Assembly (NCBI GenBank): GCA_032622095.1
Contig: CP136069.1
Span: 44,616,194 to 44,680,193 of the forward strand
Source of the DNA: Siphonodentalium dalli
Taxonomy: Eukaryota > Mollusca > Scaphopoda > Gadilida > Siphonodentaliidae
Reading direction: 5' to 3'
DNA: 64,000 nt
Below are positions 24,303-36,099 of this stretch, piece after piece (positions within the stretch are counted from its first letter, which is position 1; each line of letters starts with the position of its first letter). The notes under the pieces were generated by a model. That model saw only the letters and a list, made by a program, of their open reading frames with translations, searched no databases and was not told where the DNA came from. The translations under genes and the position numbers were made by a program.

Positions 24303-25193
24303 TTCAACTCATTCTCTCCTGAATATTTACATTGCCTGTGTATTTCAAACTTAATCCTTTTCACTGATTGCAGTGATTGGTCAATTGCATCATATGTTTC
24401 ATACCTCAGTAAAACACATTCATGCCCAAAAGCCAACTACAAAGCAAACTGGTATTATGTGATCGAAACAAAGAAATTTATTGATTCGCAGCTAAAAATC
24501 CTATTAATATTGGACTAGCATGTGTTGTTGCATGGGTGTTGCTCCAAGGTCGGGACAGCTTTCAGACAATGGGGACTGCTCCAGGATAGTGATCAAAATG
24601 CTATATGCAGTACATATAAATATTAAAAAGTACGTAGTGGCATGTTTTAATGAAGAATACACAGCCCTTGTAGTTAGATAGGGCAAAAGGCGTGAAAGCC
24701 AATACAGCATTTCATGCAATTCTCAAGAAATGCCATAGAAGAAAAATGCTAATTTCAAGGGCTGAATACTGTGCTGTGACGGTCGGAAACATTTAAAAAT
24801 TGTGAACTGCAGCCACAGTGTCAATTTCTTCAATGAAATTCAAAGCACCCTTACTTGGTACATTTCATTTGATTTTTTTCATATTCAGTATTAACAATAC
24901 CAATATACATAGGAATGACCTCATTCTTTGTTTGCTGGTATGTTCAGAACATCTTCTTGTATTATCAGAACATCTCGCTACAAATGATTAATTGGCCGTT
25001 CAAGTGTATATATGGTTGTTGTATACTATCTTGTTTCCATAATCAGCCCTAGTTTCCTTGAGAAAAGACATCACCTTGAGGCCTGAATAAATGGCAGATA
25101 CTTTATATAAGTTGGATTCCAAAAGAAACTGGGTTGTTTGAGAACACAATAGTTTTATAACATGTTATTTATCTTACCATCTTGTGAGAAATG
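24303..25193. other. Non-coding, nothing recognised
   Basis: No exon or repeat match. ORFs at 24246-24518 and 24504-24719 show no family features. Confidence 0.45.
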
Positions 25194-25400
25194 TACAGTA
25201 ATGCCCTAAATAATCGACTCCTTAACCACATCAGCAGAATTATGGGTAACTTTTCAGGATTTAGTTGGAAATATGGCTTGTTGCCATTCATCAGAAAGCT
25301 TTCCGATGAATGGCAACAAGCCATATTTCAGACTAAATCCTGAAAAGTTACCCATAATTCTGCTGTGGTTAAGGAGTCGATTATTTAGGGCATTACTGTA
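25194..25400. mobile_element. Family E foldback MITE (E8), complete
   Basis: Arms of about 95 bp run from TACAGTAATGCCC to GGGCATTACTGTA, meeting at 'tcagaaagctttccgatgaa'. Confidence 0.88.
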
Positions 25401-25413
25401 TATAGTCATGTGT

Positions 25414-25651
25414 TAACCTTTTCTATACTAAATACTCATTGACGAGTAGTTCCCTTAGGAAATGTTCAGATAATAAGGTCCTGCAGTTTGTTTAATTTAT
25501 CTAAACATTTCCTAAAATCCAATGAATAAGAATTCTTCTACAGTTGTATTATCATTTCATATGCTAAAATCATCCCTCTAAATGAATAATATACCATTCC
25601 TATGTATATGTTTATAACTGAATGGGAGAATCCATTTAGATTAGAAAGGGT
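25414..25651 (+). mobile_element. Family D TTAA-type MITE (D3)
   Basis: It begins TTAACCTTTTCTATACTAAA and ends 'gattagaaagggtta', with the 'gttcagataata' hairpin arm inside. It lies immediately beside E8. Confidence 0.75.
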
Positions 25652-26412
25652 TAGTGACCTAAATCATAACATCATCCGATGTCCTTGTATGGATATGCCT
25701 TGGGACCATTTGTCTCATATCAAATAATGCTTTGGGATAGCTTTCACAATAGGTGTTTGTGACAAAAGATAGTGATATTGAATAGAACATATTCTTCTAT
25801 GAAAATTCTTTCCTTCAGTGCACATAGTTTGGCAGGGGTTGGAAATTAGGTTGTTTAAACCTTTCTTGACTGGAGCTACACTTGTGCAGCATTAAAGACC
25901 CTGTGCCAGTGCATTCCCTTACATATGGGGGGTCACACATAGGGAGCCTCGCATATATAAGAGAATGCACTTGCTTACATGGTCAAGGTCAATATTGTTA
26001 GGCCTATGTATTCGATACATTTTGGTATCCAAAATGCATTTTGGTATCCAAAATGCTTAATGAACATGGACAACGAACTACAGTGCTAGGATATTGGTTT
26101 TGTCTTGATAGGGTTAAATTTTTTACCACCGGTCATTGAATAAAGCTTTGATTATTTAATCATGTTCTGACCTCAGTACACGGTCACCATGTTAAGTTCC
26201 CTGTAATTTATAATCACGATCAACTCAACACGCCTTTTATGCTTTCGTCGCTGTTCATGAAGTAAACAAGCGATTGATATTGGCCGACTTTCGATCACTA
26301 CGATTTTGGTCGCTGACAAGGGCATTGGTCTATTCTGCGTCTTGTTTGATACAATCAATCTTAGTCTTTCTGTATCACAGTCATGATTAGAAGAAATAAA
26401 ATATTTACTAGT
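25652..26412. other. Non-coding, with partial family C copy (25857-26012)
   Basis: C4 (25857-26012) has 'gtgcagcattaaagaccctg' and one damaged hairpin, and stops within the second. The rest is unrecognised; the ORF at 26173-26358 has no family features. Confidence 0.6.
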
Positions 26413-26660
26413 TTTCTGGTTGTCAAAACAATCGGCTAGATCTAGAATCTCTTCTGGGTAAGCTTCACTTTATTTCTGCTTGTGTCAAACCTGGTAGAAT
26501 TTTTGTGTCGCGTCTACTTACTTGGCTTCACGCACTTCCGGTCGATCGATATTTGCACACTATCCCAAGATTTATTAAGAAAGATCTTCTCTGGTGGGAT
26601 AGATTTGTCGAACAATACAACGGTGTATCTATGATGGATTTTGAAGCGTGGTCTGCCCGG
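26413..26660 (+). pseudogene. Retrotransposon reverse transcriptase/RNase H fragment
   Basis: A short + frame carries ESLLGKLHFISACVKPGRIF, VSRLLTWLHALPV and then KDLLWWDRFVEQYNGVSM. The order GKL-F, PGR-F-SRLL, DLLWW-F-NGVS is the junction between the RT connection and RNase H regions of Ty3/DIRS-type retroelements. Upstream the frame meets a stop near 26410. Downstream it runs into a family C tail fragment ('caggaagctccagtcatgga', about 26667-26702). No other RT motif, integrase or LTR is visible, so this is a dead fragment. The exact clade is uncertain. Confidence 0.7.
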
Positions 26661-26797
26661 GATTTGTATCAGGAAGCTCCAGTCATGGATGATGGAAGGG
26701 TTGAAGACATCATGTTCATACAGGATTGGTTGAATATTTTCCAAAATGTCAACAGAAATGATTACTCCCCTCCGAAACACCCCCATCCCCCAGCAAG

Positions 26798-26958
26798 TAC
26801 AATAAAGCCCTAAATAATCGACTCCTTAACCACAGTAGAATTATGAGTAATTTTTCAGATTTAGTTGGAAATATGGCTTGTTGCCATTCATAGGAAAGCT
26901 CTCTCAAAATGACCCATAATTCTGCTGTGGTTAAGTAGTCGATTTTTTAGGGCATTAT
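26798..26958. repeat. Family E foldback, shortened (E9)
   Basis: The left arm is nearly complete and the right arm only about 70 bp ('gacccataattctgctgtgg' to the terminus). The ends are mutated, at the left to 'tacaataaagccc'. Confidence 0.8.
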
Positions 26959-27039
26959 GTTAACAAAGACCTTCTGATCGGTGCGGTGCTCCAGCAGTTA
27001 GGGTGCACCTCTCATCACTTCATGGTGTTCAGACACCAC

Positions 27040-27432
27040 CAGGCCTCTAAATATGGTGCTTGACATTTGCAGAATGAGGTCCCCAGAGGGTGGATTCAGT
27101 GATGCTAGCCTGCTGAAGTGGCAGGCTAGCATCACCAGATTCATCTCCTGGGGACCTCATTCTGCATGGCCTCCTCTGCTATGGATGACCTAGACACAGA
27201 TTTAAGTTCCCAGATGGTGAAGATGGTGATGTGCACCCATTGGGCACCTCGATTATGCATTGTGTCATCTGCCAATTTGGGGATACAGAGAAACTAAACT
27301 AAAAGTGTAAAAGAATCTTTCAAAAGAAGTTTCTAAAGAATATTAATAATAATAAAGATACTTTCCAGAAGACTAAATTCACCCTCTGGGGACCTCATTC
27401 TGCAAATGTCTGGCACCATACTTTCAGGACTG
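27040..27432. mobile_element. Family G variant with CAGGCCTC ends (G4)
   Basis: The subterminal G repeats are present, but the tips read 'caggcctctaaatatggtgc' and, inverted, a related sequence, as in the outer element at 57076. The central block includes 'gcacctcgattatgcattgt'. No clear target duplication. Confidence 0.75.
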
Positions 27433-27462
27433 AACCTAATTACTGGTATTCGGATGTTTTAC

Positions 27463-27669
27463 TATAGTAATGCCCGCCCTTAGACTACCGCAGAATTATG
27501 GGAAATTTTTCAGGATTTAGTCGGAAATATGGCTTGTTGCCATTCATCAGAAAGCTTTCACCGAGAGCTTTCCGATGAATGGCAGCAAGCCATATTTCTA
27601 ATTAAATCCTGAAAAATTTCCCATAATTCTGCTGTGGATCAGACGTTGATTATTTAGGACATTACTGTA
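27463..27669. mobile_element. Family E foldback MITE (E10)
   Basis: Both arms are present and meet at 'gctttcaccgagagctttcc'. The left terminus is diverged ('tagtaatgcccgcccttaga'). Confidence 0.85.
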
Positions 27670-28343
27670 CATTTGTCCCCTTTGAAAATCAACTGCAAAC
27701 TGCGATTTTCGTAGGGACTTGCCTGTAGACCAAATACCAGTTTAAAATATTGATTGGCAGGAGAATTGCTTGATCGGATGTGTTTCATCGTGTAGTGGCT
27801 GGTTACATGTCAGTTCTGGTGTAAGAAATGCTTATGAATTTAAACTAATCACGACCAAATTCTTGTTGAAAATGAATCAATAATTGTTATTGGTATGGGT
27901 GGGTGGAGGGGGTAAATTGTAGATAAAACTCCAATTGTCCACGTTCACTATCTGATTGGCCAAAACGCTGATGATCGCATAAATTCTGATATCAATCTTG
28001 ATTCCTGCCGACTGAAGTCCTTATCACTCTGGAGTTTGACTGTTAATTCCCTTGTGAAAGGATTCGGTATGTATTATTATAGGCCTGGTGTGGCAATATC
28101 GCAATATATCACATAATTTCTATCATTGTTAATAGTAATGCCCTCCAATATCTGATGTGATGTCAGTCATGAAGCTCTACATTATCATGATGTGTATTAT
28201 TGCAGCATCCATGTTTGCTATTAATGAGGTGGGCCTGATTTCTCGTAGCAAACAAAGTTTGGCATGGAATACATAAATGGGAGCCATCCGTCCATTTATA
28301 ACAACTTTGGAGCTCTATAACTCAGTTATCACATTTTCTGGAT
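27670..28343. other. Non-coding, nothing recognised
   Basis: No exon, RNA gene or repeat match. Confidence 0.45.
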
Positions 28344-28573
28344 TTAACCCTTTTAGTGCCAGGGGCCGATATCGGCCCTAATTTATGGTCTGTAGAGTGC
28401 CCTAAAAAAGATAAAAAAATGAAATTGTTTTTTTTTTTTTTTTTGTGGGTTAGGCCAATGCATTCTCTTATATATGCGAGGCGACCTATGGTCGACTCGC
28501 ATATATAAGAGAATGCATTGGCACAGGGTATATGGGTCAATACAAAAATCGGACCTGGCACTCAAAGGGTTAA
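28344..28573 (+). mobile_element. Family B one-hairpin MITE (B2)
   Basis: Runs from TTAACCCTTTTAGTGCCAGG to TGGCACTCAAAGGGTTAA with 'gggccgatatcggccc' near the left end, a T-rich tract and one hairpin. It matches B1. Confidence 0.88.
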
Positions 28574-29362
28574 ATTATCTTTGGTATTGTCATGAACCAG
28601 TATGCATGGGGGGTGTGAAGGATATCCACATTGAACGGGTTTCGTTTTATCAGAATTATGGTCCTCAGAGTGAAAAATGCGTTTGTGCTAATTTTATATC
28701 TTTGTGTTTTAGTAATCATATGTCATGTTTGATCTTTATGATCTTTAGGTAGCTGTAAAGGAAAATACATATTGTGGGGGGGGGGGGGGTGGCATAACTG
28801 CCAGTGTAGCCTGTGTTAAATGTTCGATGGTTTCATTATTTTAAAAAGGTGTGAAAGTTCATAATAAAGTAAGAAAGTTGAATGCGTTACATGATTTCCG
28901 TGTGTTTAGCTGTAAGAAATTAGCCTGATTTCTCTCCCCTGAATTTTTTCATCTGCTCTTGCAAGACAATTTTTTGAAATTGCTATGATAGCTTTTTTTC
29001 TATTTCAAATATTTCTCACTTCTGTCATACATGTAACTCTATCAGGTAGAAGAAGCTTATTTACTGATATTCTCTCTATCATGGTCTGCTTTTTTGTTAA
29101 AAATGGTCAATTTTAGTTTTTAAAAAGTTTTAAAAATATTAAAATTGGATGTTTTTATGTGTGCAAAACCAATGGATATAACTCAGTGATTAATGGTAGG
29201 AACAATAAAAGTTCATCAAAACTGTTTATGCCAATCATTGCTCTAAGAAATAAAAATTTACTAATGGGGCTTATGCCAAGGATAATGGCTCAGCATAAAT
29301 TTGAAGTACACCATCATCCCCCACCAAGTTGCCTGGAGTTGTTGCAAATTGTGTACTGCTAC
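28574..29362. other. Non-coding; 14-G run at 28776-28789
   Basis: No exon supported. The last eight bases (ACTGCTAC) are the G5 left target duplication. Confidence 0.5.
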
Positions 29363-29823
29363 CAAGCCTGAGTTTATTGTGTCTGTCATTTGCAGAATGA
29401 GGTCCCCAGAGGGTGAATTTAGTGACGCTGTCCCGCATAGCAGGATAGGATCACCAAATTCAACCTCTGGGAACCTCATTATGCATCATACTATGGGAGA
29501 CATACTAGTAGACTCAGATTGAAGTTCCCAAATGGTGAATATTGTGATGTACACCCGTTGGGAACCTCGATTATGCAATGTGTTGTCTGCCAATTTGGAG
29601 ATATAGAGAAAATAAACTAAAAAAGAAATAGAATCTATGGGAAGAAGTTTCCACATAAATTTGATAATAAATAAACTTTCCAGAGAAGATGAGGCCTAAG
29701 CAGAATGAGGTCCCCAGAGGGTGAATTTAGTGATGTTAGCCCACTATGCGGTGATAGCATCACTAAACTCACCATCTGGGGACCTCATTCTGCAAATTAC
29801 AGCCACACTAAACTCAGACTTGA
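29363..29823. mobile_element. Family G hAT-like MITE (G5)
   Basis: The ends are CAAGCCTG and GACTTG. The flanks ACTGCTAC and ACTGCTGC match at 7 of 8 bases. The interior has the A-rich 'aaactaaaaaagaaatag' block of the subfamily. ORFs on both strands here are shadows of the inverted repeats. Confidence 0.82.
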
Positions 29824-29948
29824 CTGCTGCCTTATTATGCTTTATGAGGCAGCATGGAGGAAATAATATCCACATTACATGTAATATTCATTTTTTGTCA
29901 AGTTACTGTATTTAGAGCGTTGTATGCATCTATGTTTCTCCATCTTAG

Positions 29949-30351
29949 CAAGCCTGCAAATAGTGTGTCTGTCTTTCATAGAATGAGGTTCCCAGAGGGT
30001 GAATTTAGTGATGCTATCTTGCACCCTCTGGGGACCTCATACTACTTAGGCCCTATCTTCTGGGAACTACTAGTATCTATAGTCTCAAATTAACATTGTT
30101 TTTAATAACTTTTACCCTTCTTGGAAGTTTCTATATCCCCTAATTTGCAGATGCATAATCGAGGTGACTACATATGGGTGAACATCACCAACTGCAACTG
30201 GGGGACTTTAATCTGATCCCAGGTCTCCCATAGCAGTTGATTCTAAGCAGAATGAGGTTCCCAGAGGGTGAATTTGGTGATGCTAGCCCACCATGCAGGA
30301 TAGCATCACTAAATTCACCCTCTGCAAATGAGAGACATACTATTATACTTG
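29949..30351. mobile_element. Family G hAT-like MITE (G6), perfect 8-bp TSD
   Basis: It starts CAAGCCTG and ends ATACTTG. CATCTTAG is present at 29941-29948 and 30352-30359. Confidence 0.87.
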
Positions 30352-30400
30352 CATCTTAGATCAGGTGTGAATGGGATGAAGGACATCCACATGCAGTAGG

Positions 30401-30506
30401 GTGAGAGCTTTCTGATGAATGGCAACAAGTTATATTTCCGACTAAATCCTGAAAAGTTACCCATAATTCTGCTGTGGTTAAGGAGTCGATTATTTAGGGC
30501 ATTACT
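30401..30506. repeat. Family E right arm only (E11)
   Basis: 'gagagctttctgatgaatgg' through 'attatttagggcattact'; the left arm is missing. It lies about 190 bp upstream of the first EVI5 exon found. Confidence 0.8.
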
Positions 30507-30692
30507 TACCTCAGCTCAAAGCCACCTTTGCAAGGGATACTCTGTGTGGTGCTCATGTTCAATATGTATTTAGCTGATTTTTGTTTTCTTCACTAAACTA
30601 GCAGTCTGTTAAAATACCAAATGTGTCAGACTGTCAATTTCTTCTGTTTTTTTTATTTTTGAATTTTATTGATTATTCTCATTTTTCTACAG

Positions 30693-30850
30693 GAAACTAG
30701 AACTGGACCACCGATCACTGATAGCGTTCAATGGAACGCCAACTCATTCAAGACAGGGATCGTCTGCCAGCGTTACGTCATCGACGTCATCAAACGGTCG
30801 AGCGGGTGCTCATGCAGCGGTTGATGAGGATCCAGGAGGCTCAAGTACCG
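30693..30850 (+). CDS. EVI5: EVI5 exon: Ser-rich linker before the TBC domain
   Basis: The acceptor is 'tttttctacag' and the donor ACCG|gtatgtg. The frame starts with the last base of a split codon and reads KLELDHRSLIAFNG, then a Ser/Thr-rich run SRQGSSASVTSSTSSNGRAG. EVI5 proteins have a comparable short helical segment followed by a Ser-rich stretch just before the TBC domain. That position and composition, plus exact phase agreement with the next exon (one base left over here, two supplied there), support the call. The upstream partner exon was not found in the window. Sequence conservation alone is weak in this exon. Confidence 0.85.
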
Positions 30851-30880
30851 GTATGTGTATATGTCCTACTACACAGCCCT

Positions 30881-31142
30881 CAATGGTGCTGGGGATCTCA
30901 TTCTCCATGGCCTCATCTGCTATGGGAGACCTAGACTCAGATTTAACATTCAAGATGGTGAAGGTGGTGATGTGCACCCATTATGTGCACCTTAATTATG
31001 CATTGTTTCCTCTGTCAATTTGGGGATATAGAGAAACTTATCTAAAAAAGAAAAAGAAACTTTCAAAAGAAGTTTCTAAAGAAATTAAAAAAAAATTATT
31101 ATTGATAATTAATTTGATAATAAAGATACTTTCTAGAGGAGA
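30881..31142. repeat. Family G fragment in intron, 30 bp after the exon
   Basis: From 'atctcattctccatggcctc' to 'gataataaagatactttcta' this matches the central part of family G elements (compare 27160-27370). Both outer ends are missing. The ORFs at 30731-30934 and 30853-31170 are shadows of the exon and this repeat. Confidence 0.75.
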
Positions 31143-31276
31143 TGTGTACATGTGTACAATTGTAAACTAATAGTCACAATATGTGTGTTTTACATTAAAT
31201 CCTGTCCGCTGATTGGTCAGTTGCCAACTGTGCTATGTGTTTCTTATTATAATTCTTTTACACTGAATCATTGCAG

Positions 31277-31374
31277 GTTGTTCCGTGAACTTTGACACGA
31301 CATGGGATATATGGGGCAAGTTAGTCAACGACTGGGAGAACTCGAAGAAAAATCTCAAGAGCACCTCACTGAAG
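31277..31374 (+). CDS. EVI5: EVI5 exon: start of the TBC region
   Basis: The acceptor is 'gaatcattgcag' and the donor CTGAAG|gtatgt. It completes the split Gly codon and reads GCSVNFDTTWDIWGKLVNDW, then ENSKKNLKSTSLK. The WxIWGxxVNxWE pattern directly preceding the GAP domain is characteristic of EVI5 and EVI5-like proteins. The exon ends at a codon boundary and is followed by a 6.4-kb intron full of repeats. Confidence 0.92.
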
Positions 31375-31421
31375 GTATGTTTACATGGAAACATCCGGAT
31401 TAGCTAGTATAGACCCCAGTT

Positions 31422-31625
31422 TTAACCATTTCCTTACTAAATACTCATTGATGAGTTCCTATAGGAAATTTTCAGATAATAAGTTCAACAAACTTTTGTT
31501 GAACTTATTATCTGAACATTTTCCTCAAATAATTTGGACTTCTTCTGCATTTTTCTGTCTGTCGTCTGCATATTTTTCCTGAAAACCCCTCTAGATGAAC
31601 CATAGACCATTCCAATGTATACCTT
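31422..31625 (+). mobile_element. Family D MITE in intron (D4)
   Basis: It begins TTAACCATTTCCTTACTAAA and has the 'gataataagttcaac' hairpin and the 'cccctctagatga' block. The right end is eroded where the next repeat starts. Confidence 0.7.
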
Positions 31626-31628
31626 TAG

Positions 31629-31990
31629 CTCACCTGAGACAAATTCCCCAGTGGAGCTATAGACATCACTCCTCGTCCGTCATCTGTCTATCTGTCCGTC
31701 CATCTGTCCATCCATCAACAATTCTTTAAACATTTGATCCGTAACCATGAGATCGAATGGGTTCATATTTGGTGTGGTTGTTCCCTAGGTGACTCACATT
31801 CAGATTTGTTCAAATGAGGTCACTGGGCCAAATAGCTGCAAAGCCAGGGCTATAACTCTAAACCGCCATAGTAATTCTTAAAATAACTTCTTCTCAAGCA
31901 GGGTGGTTCGGGGAATGAATCGGTTGGTGACCAGATCAAATTATTCAGTTAAATACTGCTAGGAAAACAGGACGGCCAGTGCTGTTTGTC
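31629..31990. repeat. 'tagctcacctgag' tandem-repeat family, short copy
   Basis: It starts 'tagctcacctgagacaaatt', followed by a GTCC/ATCT-rich stretch and 'gaatgggttcatatttggtg'. A longer copy lies at 33207-34660. I associate this repeat style with mollusc genomes; that is recollection, not a search. Confidence 0.7.
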
Positions 31991-32421
31991 CCAGGCAAGA
32001 TGCCTGCTGTTTATTTAAATTTATTTAAATAAATCTATGTTATATCATACTTCAAACCCTTGATACTCTTGGGCTTTCTTTTAAGGATGTCCGCATAGCC
32101 AAGATGATTACATCGTGGATACCATCATCGCTGGCTGCGCTAGACGAAAATGTCATGTGTTCGAAAAATTTGAATCCAGACATTGGCGAAAATCTGGCCA
32201 TCATGCTTGATTTGAGTTGATGGACATCTTAATTTGCCATTCCGAACATAACATGGCCATTCGATAAAAACGGCAATCAGTTCATGTATCACAACATACT
32301 GAGACGGTGCCTTCACCCACTCTGATATATCATCTACTACATCAAATAAAAGTGCTAAATAGATTAATTAGTCCCTGCGGTTAGTGTCGGTGGTCATTAG
32401 GCGAGAGGTGCTATTACACAT
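31991..32421. other. Intronic, nothing recognised
   Basis: A weak inverted pair ('ggatgtccgcat' near 32096, 'gatggacatc' near 32219) may mark an old small element. Nothing firm. Confidence 0.4.
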
Positions 32422-32850
32422 CAAGCCTTGAAATAGTGTGTCTGTCATTTGCAGAATGAGGTTCCCAGAGGATGAATTTAGTGACTATCCCACATGGCGG
32501 GCTAGCATCACCAAATTCACCCTCTGGGAACCTCATTCTGCTTAGGCCTCAACTACTGTGGGAGACCTAAGATCAGATTGATGTTTACCCAGTTGAAGTT
32601 CACCCATTAGTCACCTCAATTATGCATTTTATCTTCTACAAATTAGGGGATATAGAAACTGAACAGAAGTAACTAAAACAATGTTTATGTTGAGACTATA
32701 GATACTTCCCAGAAGATGAGGGCTCAGCAGAATGAGGGTCCCCAGAGGGTTAATTTAGTTATTCCAGCCTGCTGTCTGGGGTAGCGTCACTAAATTTACC
32801 CTCTGGAGACCTCATTCTGTAAATGACGTACACACTATTTCAAGTCGTGT
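32422..32850. mobile_element. Family G hAT-like MITE in intron (G7)
   Basis: It starts CAAGCCTTGAAATAGTGTGT, has inverted subterminal repeats and ends 'cactatttcaagtcgtg'. The target duplication is not clear. Confidence 0.8.
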
Positions 32851-33206
32851 ATACCACACCAAGGATTCTCTGCCCCAGGTCATGTCTCGGCTGGTAGATT
32901 ATTATTCCATAGAGATTCTTCTGATGGACGGTCATCCCACTCAGTCCATTATCATCCTAAATTAATGTCCGGGTTATTGTTGAATCTAACCTTAAATGTG
33001 ACGTTTATAGATTTTGTTGTCAAGCTGAGTAAAAACACTCTACTATCATTATATATATTGACCTTTTCAGCTTATCTTATGTGAAGTATCAAGGATGGTT
33101 GTGATTGATTAATTGAATAAGGGTTTAATGTCGTTTCAGCTGACAGACCATATCTTAACGAAAGGGATGTTATGGCCTGTCACTAATTTTCTGTTTTCAC
33201 TTTTTA

Positions 33207-34660
33207 GCTCACCTGAGACGAAGTCTCCGTTGGAGCTATAGTCATCACTCCTCGTCCATCGTCTGTCCATCCGTCCATCCATCTGTCCGTCCATCCATCC
33301 GTCCGTCCGTCAACAATTCTTTAAACTTCTTCTCCTCTGGAACCATAAGACCAAATGGGTTCATATTTGGTGTGGATGTTCCCTAGGTGACTCACATACA
33401 GATTTGTTCAAATGAGGTCACTGGGTCAAATAGTTGCGAAGCCAGGGCCATAACTCTTTCCCTTCATAGTAATTCTTTTAAACATCTTCTCAAATAACAT
33501 CAGGCCAAATGGTATGAAGGATCCTTGGGTGACTGTGGTTCAGATTTGTTCAAATGAGGTCTCTGGGTCAAATGTGGGCGGGGCCAGGGACATAACTCCA
33601 AAAAATATTTTTATTTTTTTTATTTTATTTAACTCCATAGTCAATTATATATATATATATATTGTGCCCCCCCCCCTGGCCCTTTACTCAAGTTCACTGC
33701 TTCTGCCACCCTGGTCCCAAAGATAATATTTACTCAAATTCTTGACAGAAAATCATTAATAAGAAGCATTTACTTTGGCTCTAACTGTATGCAGGGTATG
33801 CCTACACATGTCAAGTGAAATCTGACATTTTTATAAACATTCCCTGGAGATGTGCTAGAGGTCATTAATTCCCAATTACAACAACAATATATCATATGTA
33901 TTTTTCAAATCTTTCAACAGGACATTTAACACTCCCACATCCACTTCACTAGAACATATTTGGCAAACTTGAAAAGTGTTCTTTGAAAGAACCACCAGCT
34001 CTATTTAGCTCATATTTAATATTGAGGCTCCTTTGGTGATGTGTGATTCAGATTTGTTCTATCAGGGTCACCAGGTCAAGTAGGTGCAAGGCCAGCCACA
34101 TTATTCTTTCTCTCCATAGTAATTCATGATATGTCTTCTATGCAAGAATCAAATGGCCTATTTTGCTTATATTTGGTATGAAATTACCTTGGGTGACAGA
34201 TTTGTGAAAATGTGATCACAAAGTCGAATAAGGGCAGAGCCAGAGACATTACTATTTCACCACATAGTAATTCTTAAAATATGTTTGCAAGAGCCAAGAA
34301 CTAGTTGGCTTATTTAGCATGGAATGTTCTTGTTTGACTGCAATTCAGATTATTTTAATGGGGTAACCTGGTCAAATAGGGGCCAGGCAAAGGACAGTTT
34401 CCCTCTTAATATGCTTCCTTCACAAGGACCATCAGGTCTATTTTACTGATATTTAGTATAAAGGGTTCTTTGGTGTCTGGGATTCAAATTTATTCAGATG
34501 GGGTCACCAGGTTAAATAGGGTGGGACCAGGGACATAACTGTATGTCTCTATAGTAATTCTTAAAATGTCTTCTCGAGAGAGGTTGGACTATTTAGCTTA
34601 CATATAGTATGGATGATCCTTTAGTGACTGAGATTCAGATTTGTTAACATGAGGTCAACC
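33207..34660. repeat. 'tagctcacctgag' tandem-repeat family, long copy
   Basis: The same start as at 31629, a GTCC/ATCC-rich stretch (about 33255-33310), then about ten diverged units of roughly 125 bp. These share 'cagatttgttcaaatgaggt', 'ccagggacataact' and 'atagtaattcttaaaa'. A (TA)n tract (33645-33662) and a C run lie in the middle. Non-coding. Confidence 0.8.
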
Positions 34661-35202
34661 TGTTAAGAAATGACGGAGATATGGCGAGTTAACACTTTTG
34701 TGTCTAATAAAATCATTGAAATAACAAATTAATTAAAACATCTACCTTGGAACTACCTGACTGATTAATATGACACACATGTATGATGTTTTGGGTCCAT
34801 GGATAATTGGGCTTCAAACATGTCTAAATGGTTTTATAAAAAGGCGCTTGTGAGATTGGAAATTTCCAACAATTGAGAAAGTTTGAGATGTTGGTTTTGA
34901 AATTCCAACCTATGACTTGGGAGTCTGGAGCCCAGTAGGGAGGGGACTTGTTGAGCTGGAGGAGGGGGGTGATCAGTAGTGTACAGTTGGTAATTTCAAG
35001 GTGGATATTCACCGATCTACATACATGAAGCCTCTCTAGCTGCATATCCTGTTTAGATCTATTTCTTTTAAAGTGATTATGAAAAGTTCTGACTGTTGTG
35101 GTCTCCAGAGTCCCAGTCTTATCAGTCTATGCAGTCTGGGGAGCGACCCCACAGTCATTGACTGTCTTGTATGTTAAATGAGTCCTGTCAGACTTTCTAT
35201 AA
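34661..35202. other. Intronic, nothing recognised
   Basis: No exon of the EVI5 frame or repeat match here. Confidence 0.45.
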
Positions 35203-35438
35203 ACCTTTCACAATGGGAGCTGCACTTGTGCAGCATTAAAGATCCTGTGCCAGTGCATTCTATTATATATGTGAGTCTCCCGTAGAGAGCCTCGTATATA
35301 TATAAGAGAATGCACTGACTTACAAGGTCAAAGTAAATATTATTAGGCCAATGCATTCTCTTATATATGCGAGTATAAGAGAATGCATTGGCACAGGGTT
35401 TTCGCATAGTTTCAGGAACCTCCAGTCATAGAAGGGAT
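35203..35438 (+). mobile_element. Family C twin-hairpin MITE (C5)
   Basis: 'gggagctgcacttgtgcagc', one full hairpin, a second hairpin with a shortened centre ('tatatgcgagtataagagaa') and the C tail 'tttcaggaacctccagtcat'. Confidence 0.75.
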
Positions 35439-35699
35439 AATGATATTTCCTCCAAAATTACTGTATGTGAATGTAGTTGCGTGGTCGCAGCCTGCCAGCT
35501 AAATGCTACAGGGTTCCTTCCATCAGGGCCTTTAAAGTCTGGAATAGCCTTCGACAAGTGACCATTCATTACCTTCAAAGTGTTTAAATTACCATGACAG
35601 TCCTTAAATAGCCTTGATATTCAGCAATATATTCACTGGTTACTGAGTGTAATTTGAAGATCATTGAAATAATTTTCTGAGAATCGTCTTGAATGGGCT
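35439..35699. other. Intronic, nothing recognised
   Basis: No feature supported. Confidence 0.4.
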
Positions 35700-36099
35700 T
35701 TAACCCTTTACCCAACAGAACGGCCCTGTGCCAATGCATTCTCTTATATATGCGAGTCGACCATAGGTCGCCTCGCATATATAAGAGAATGCATTGGCTT
35801 AACACATTAAAAATTATAAAATTGTTAAAGAAAGTAAGAAAAAATGGTAAAAAGTGTTAAAAAAAGATTTTTTTTAGGCCAATGCATTCTCTTATATATG
35901 CGAGGCGACCTATGGTCGACTCGCATATATAAGAGAATGCATTGGCACAGGGCATAACTGAAACTAACACAATGTGGTCAAGGAGCCGGTTCCAATGATA
36001 TCCATATTTGTATGGTTTTATTGAGACAGTCCGAAGATATTTTAGGCTGTTGAAGCTTTATTTGGCCGGTTTTGGCCGGTTTGTTGGGTAAAGGGTTAA
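35700..36099 (+). mobile_element. Family A twin-hairpin MITE (A4), complete
   Basis: TTAACCCTTTACCCAACAGA to TTGTTGGGTAAAGGGTTAA, with both hairpins intact and the 'ggccggttttggccggtt' arm. Very close to A1, A5 and A6 by eye, implying recent spread. Confidence 0.92.

Noticed and set aside
31950-31985. Similarity to a common cloning-vector priming site ('caggacggccagtgctg')
   Set aside because: Only a short imperfect match, with no vector sequence around it; treated as chance.
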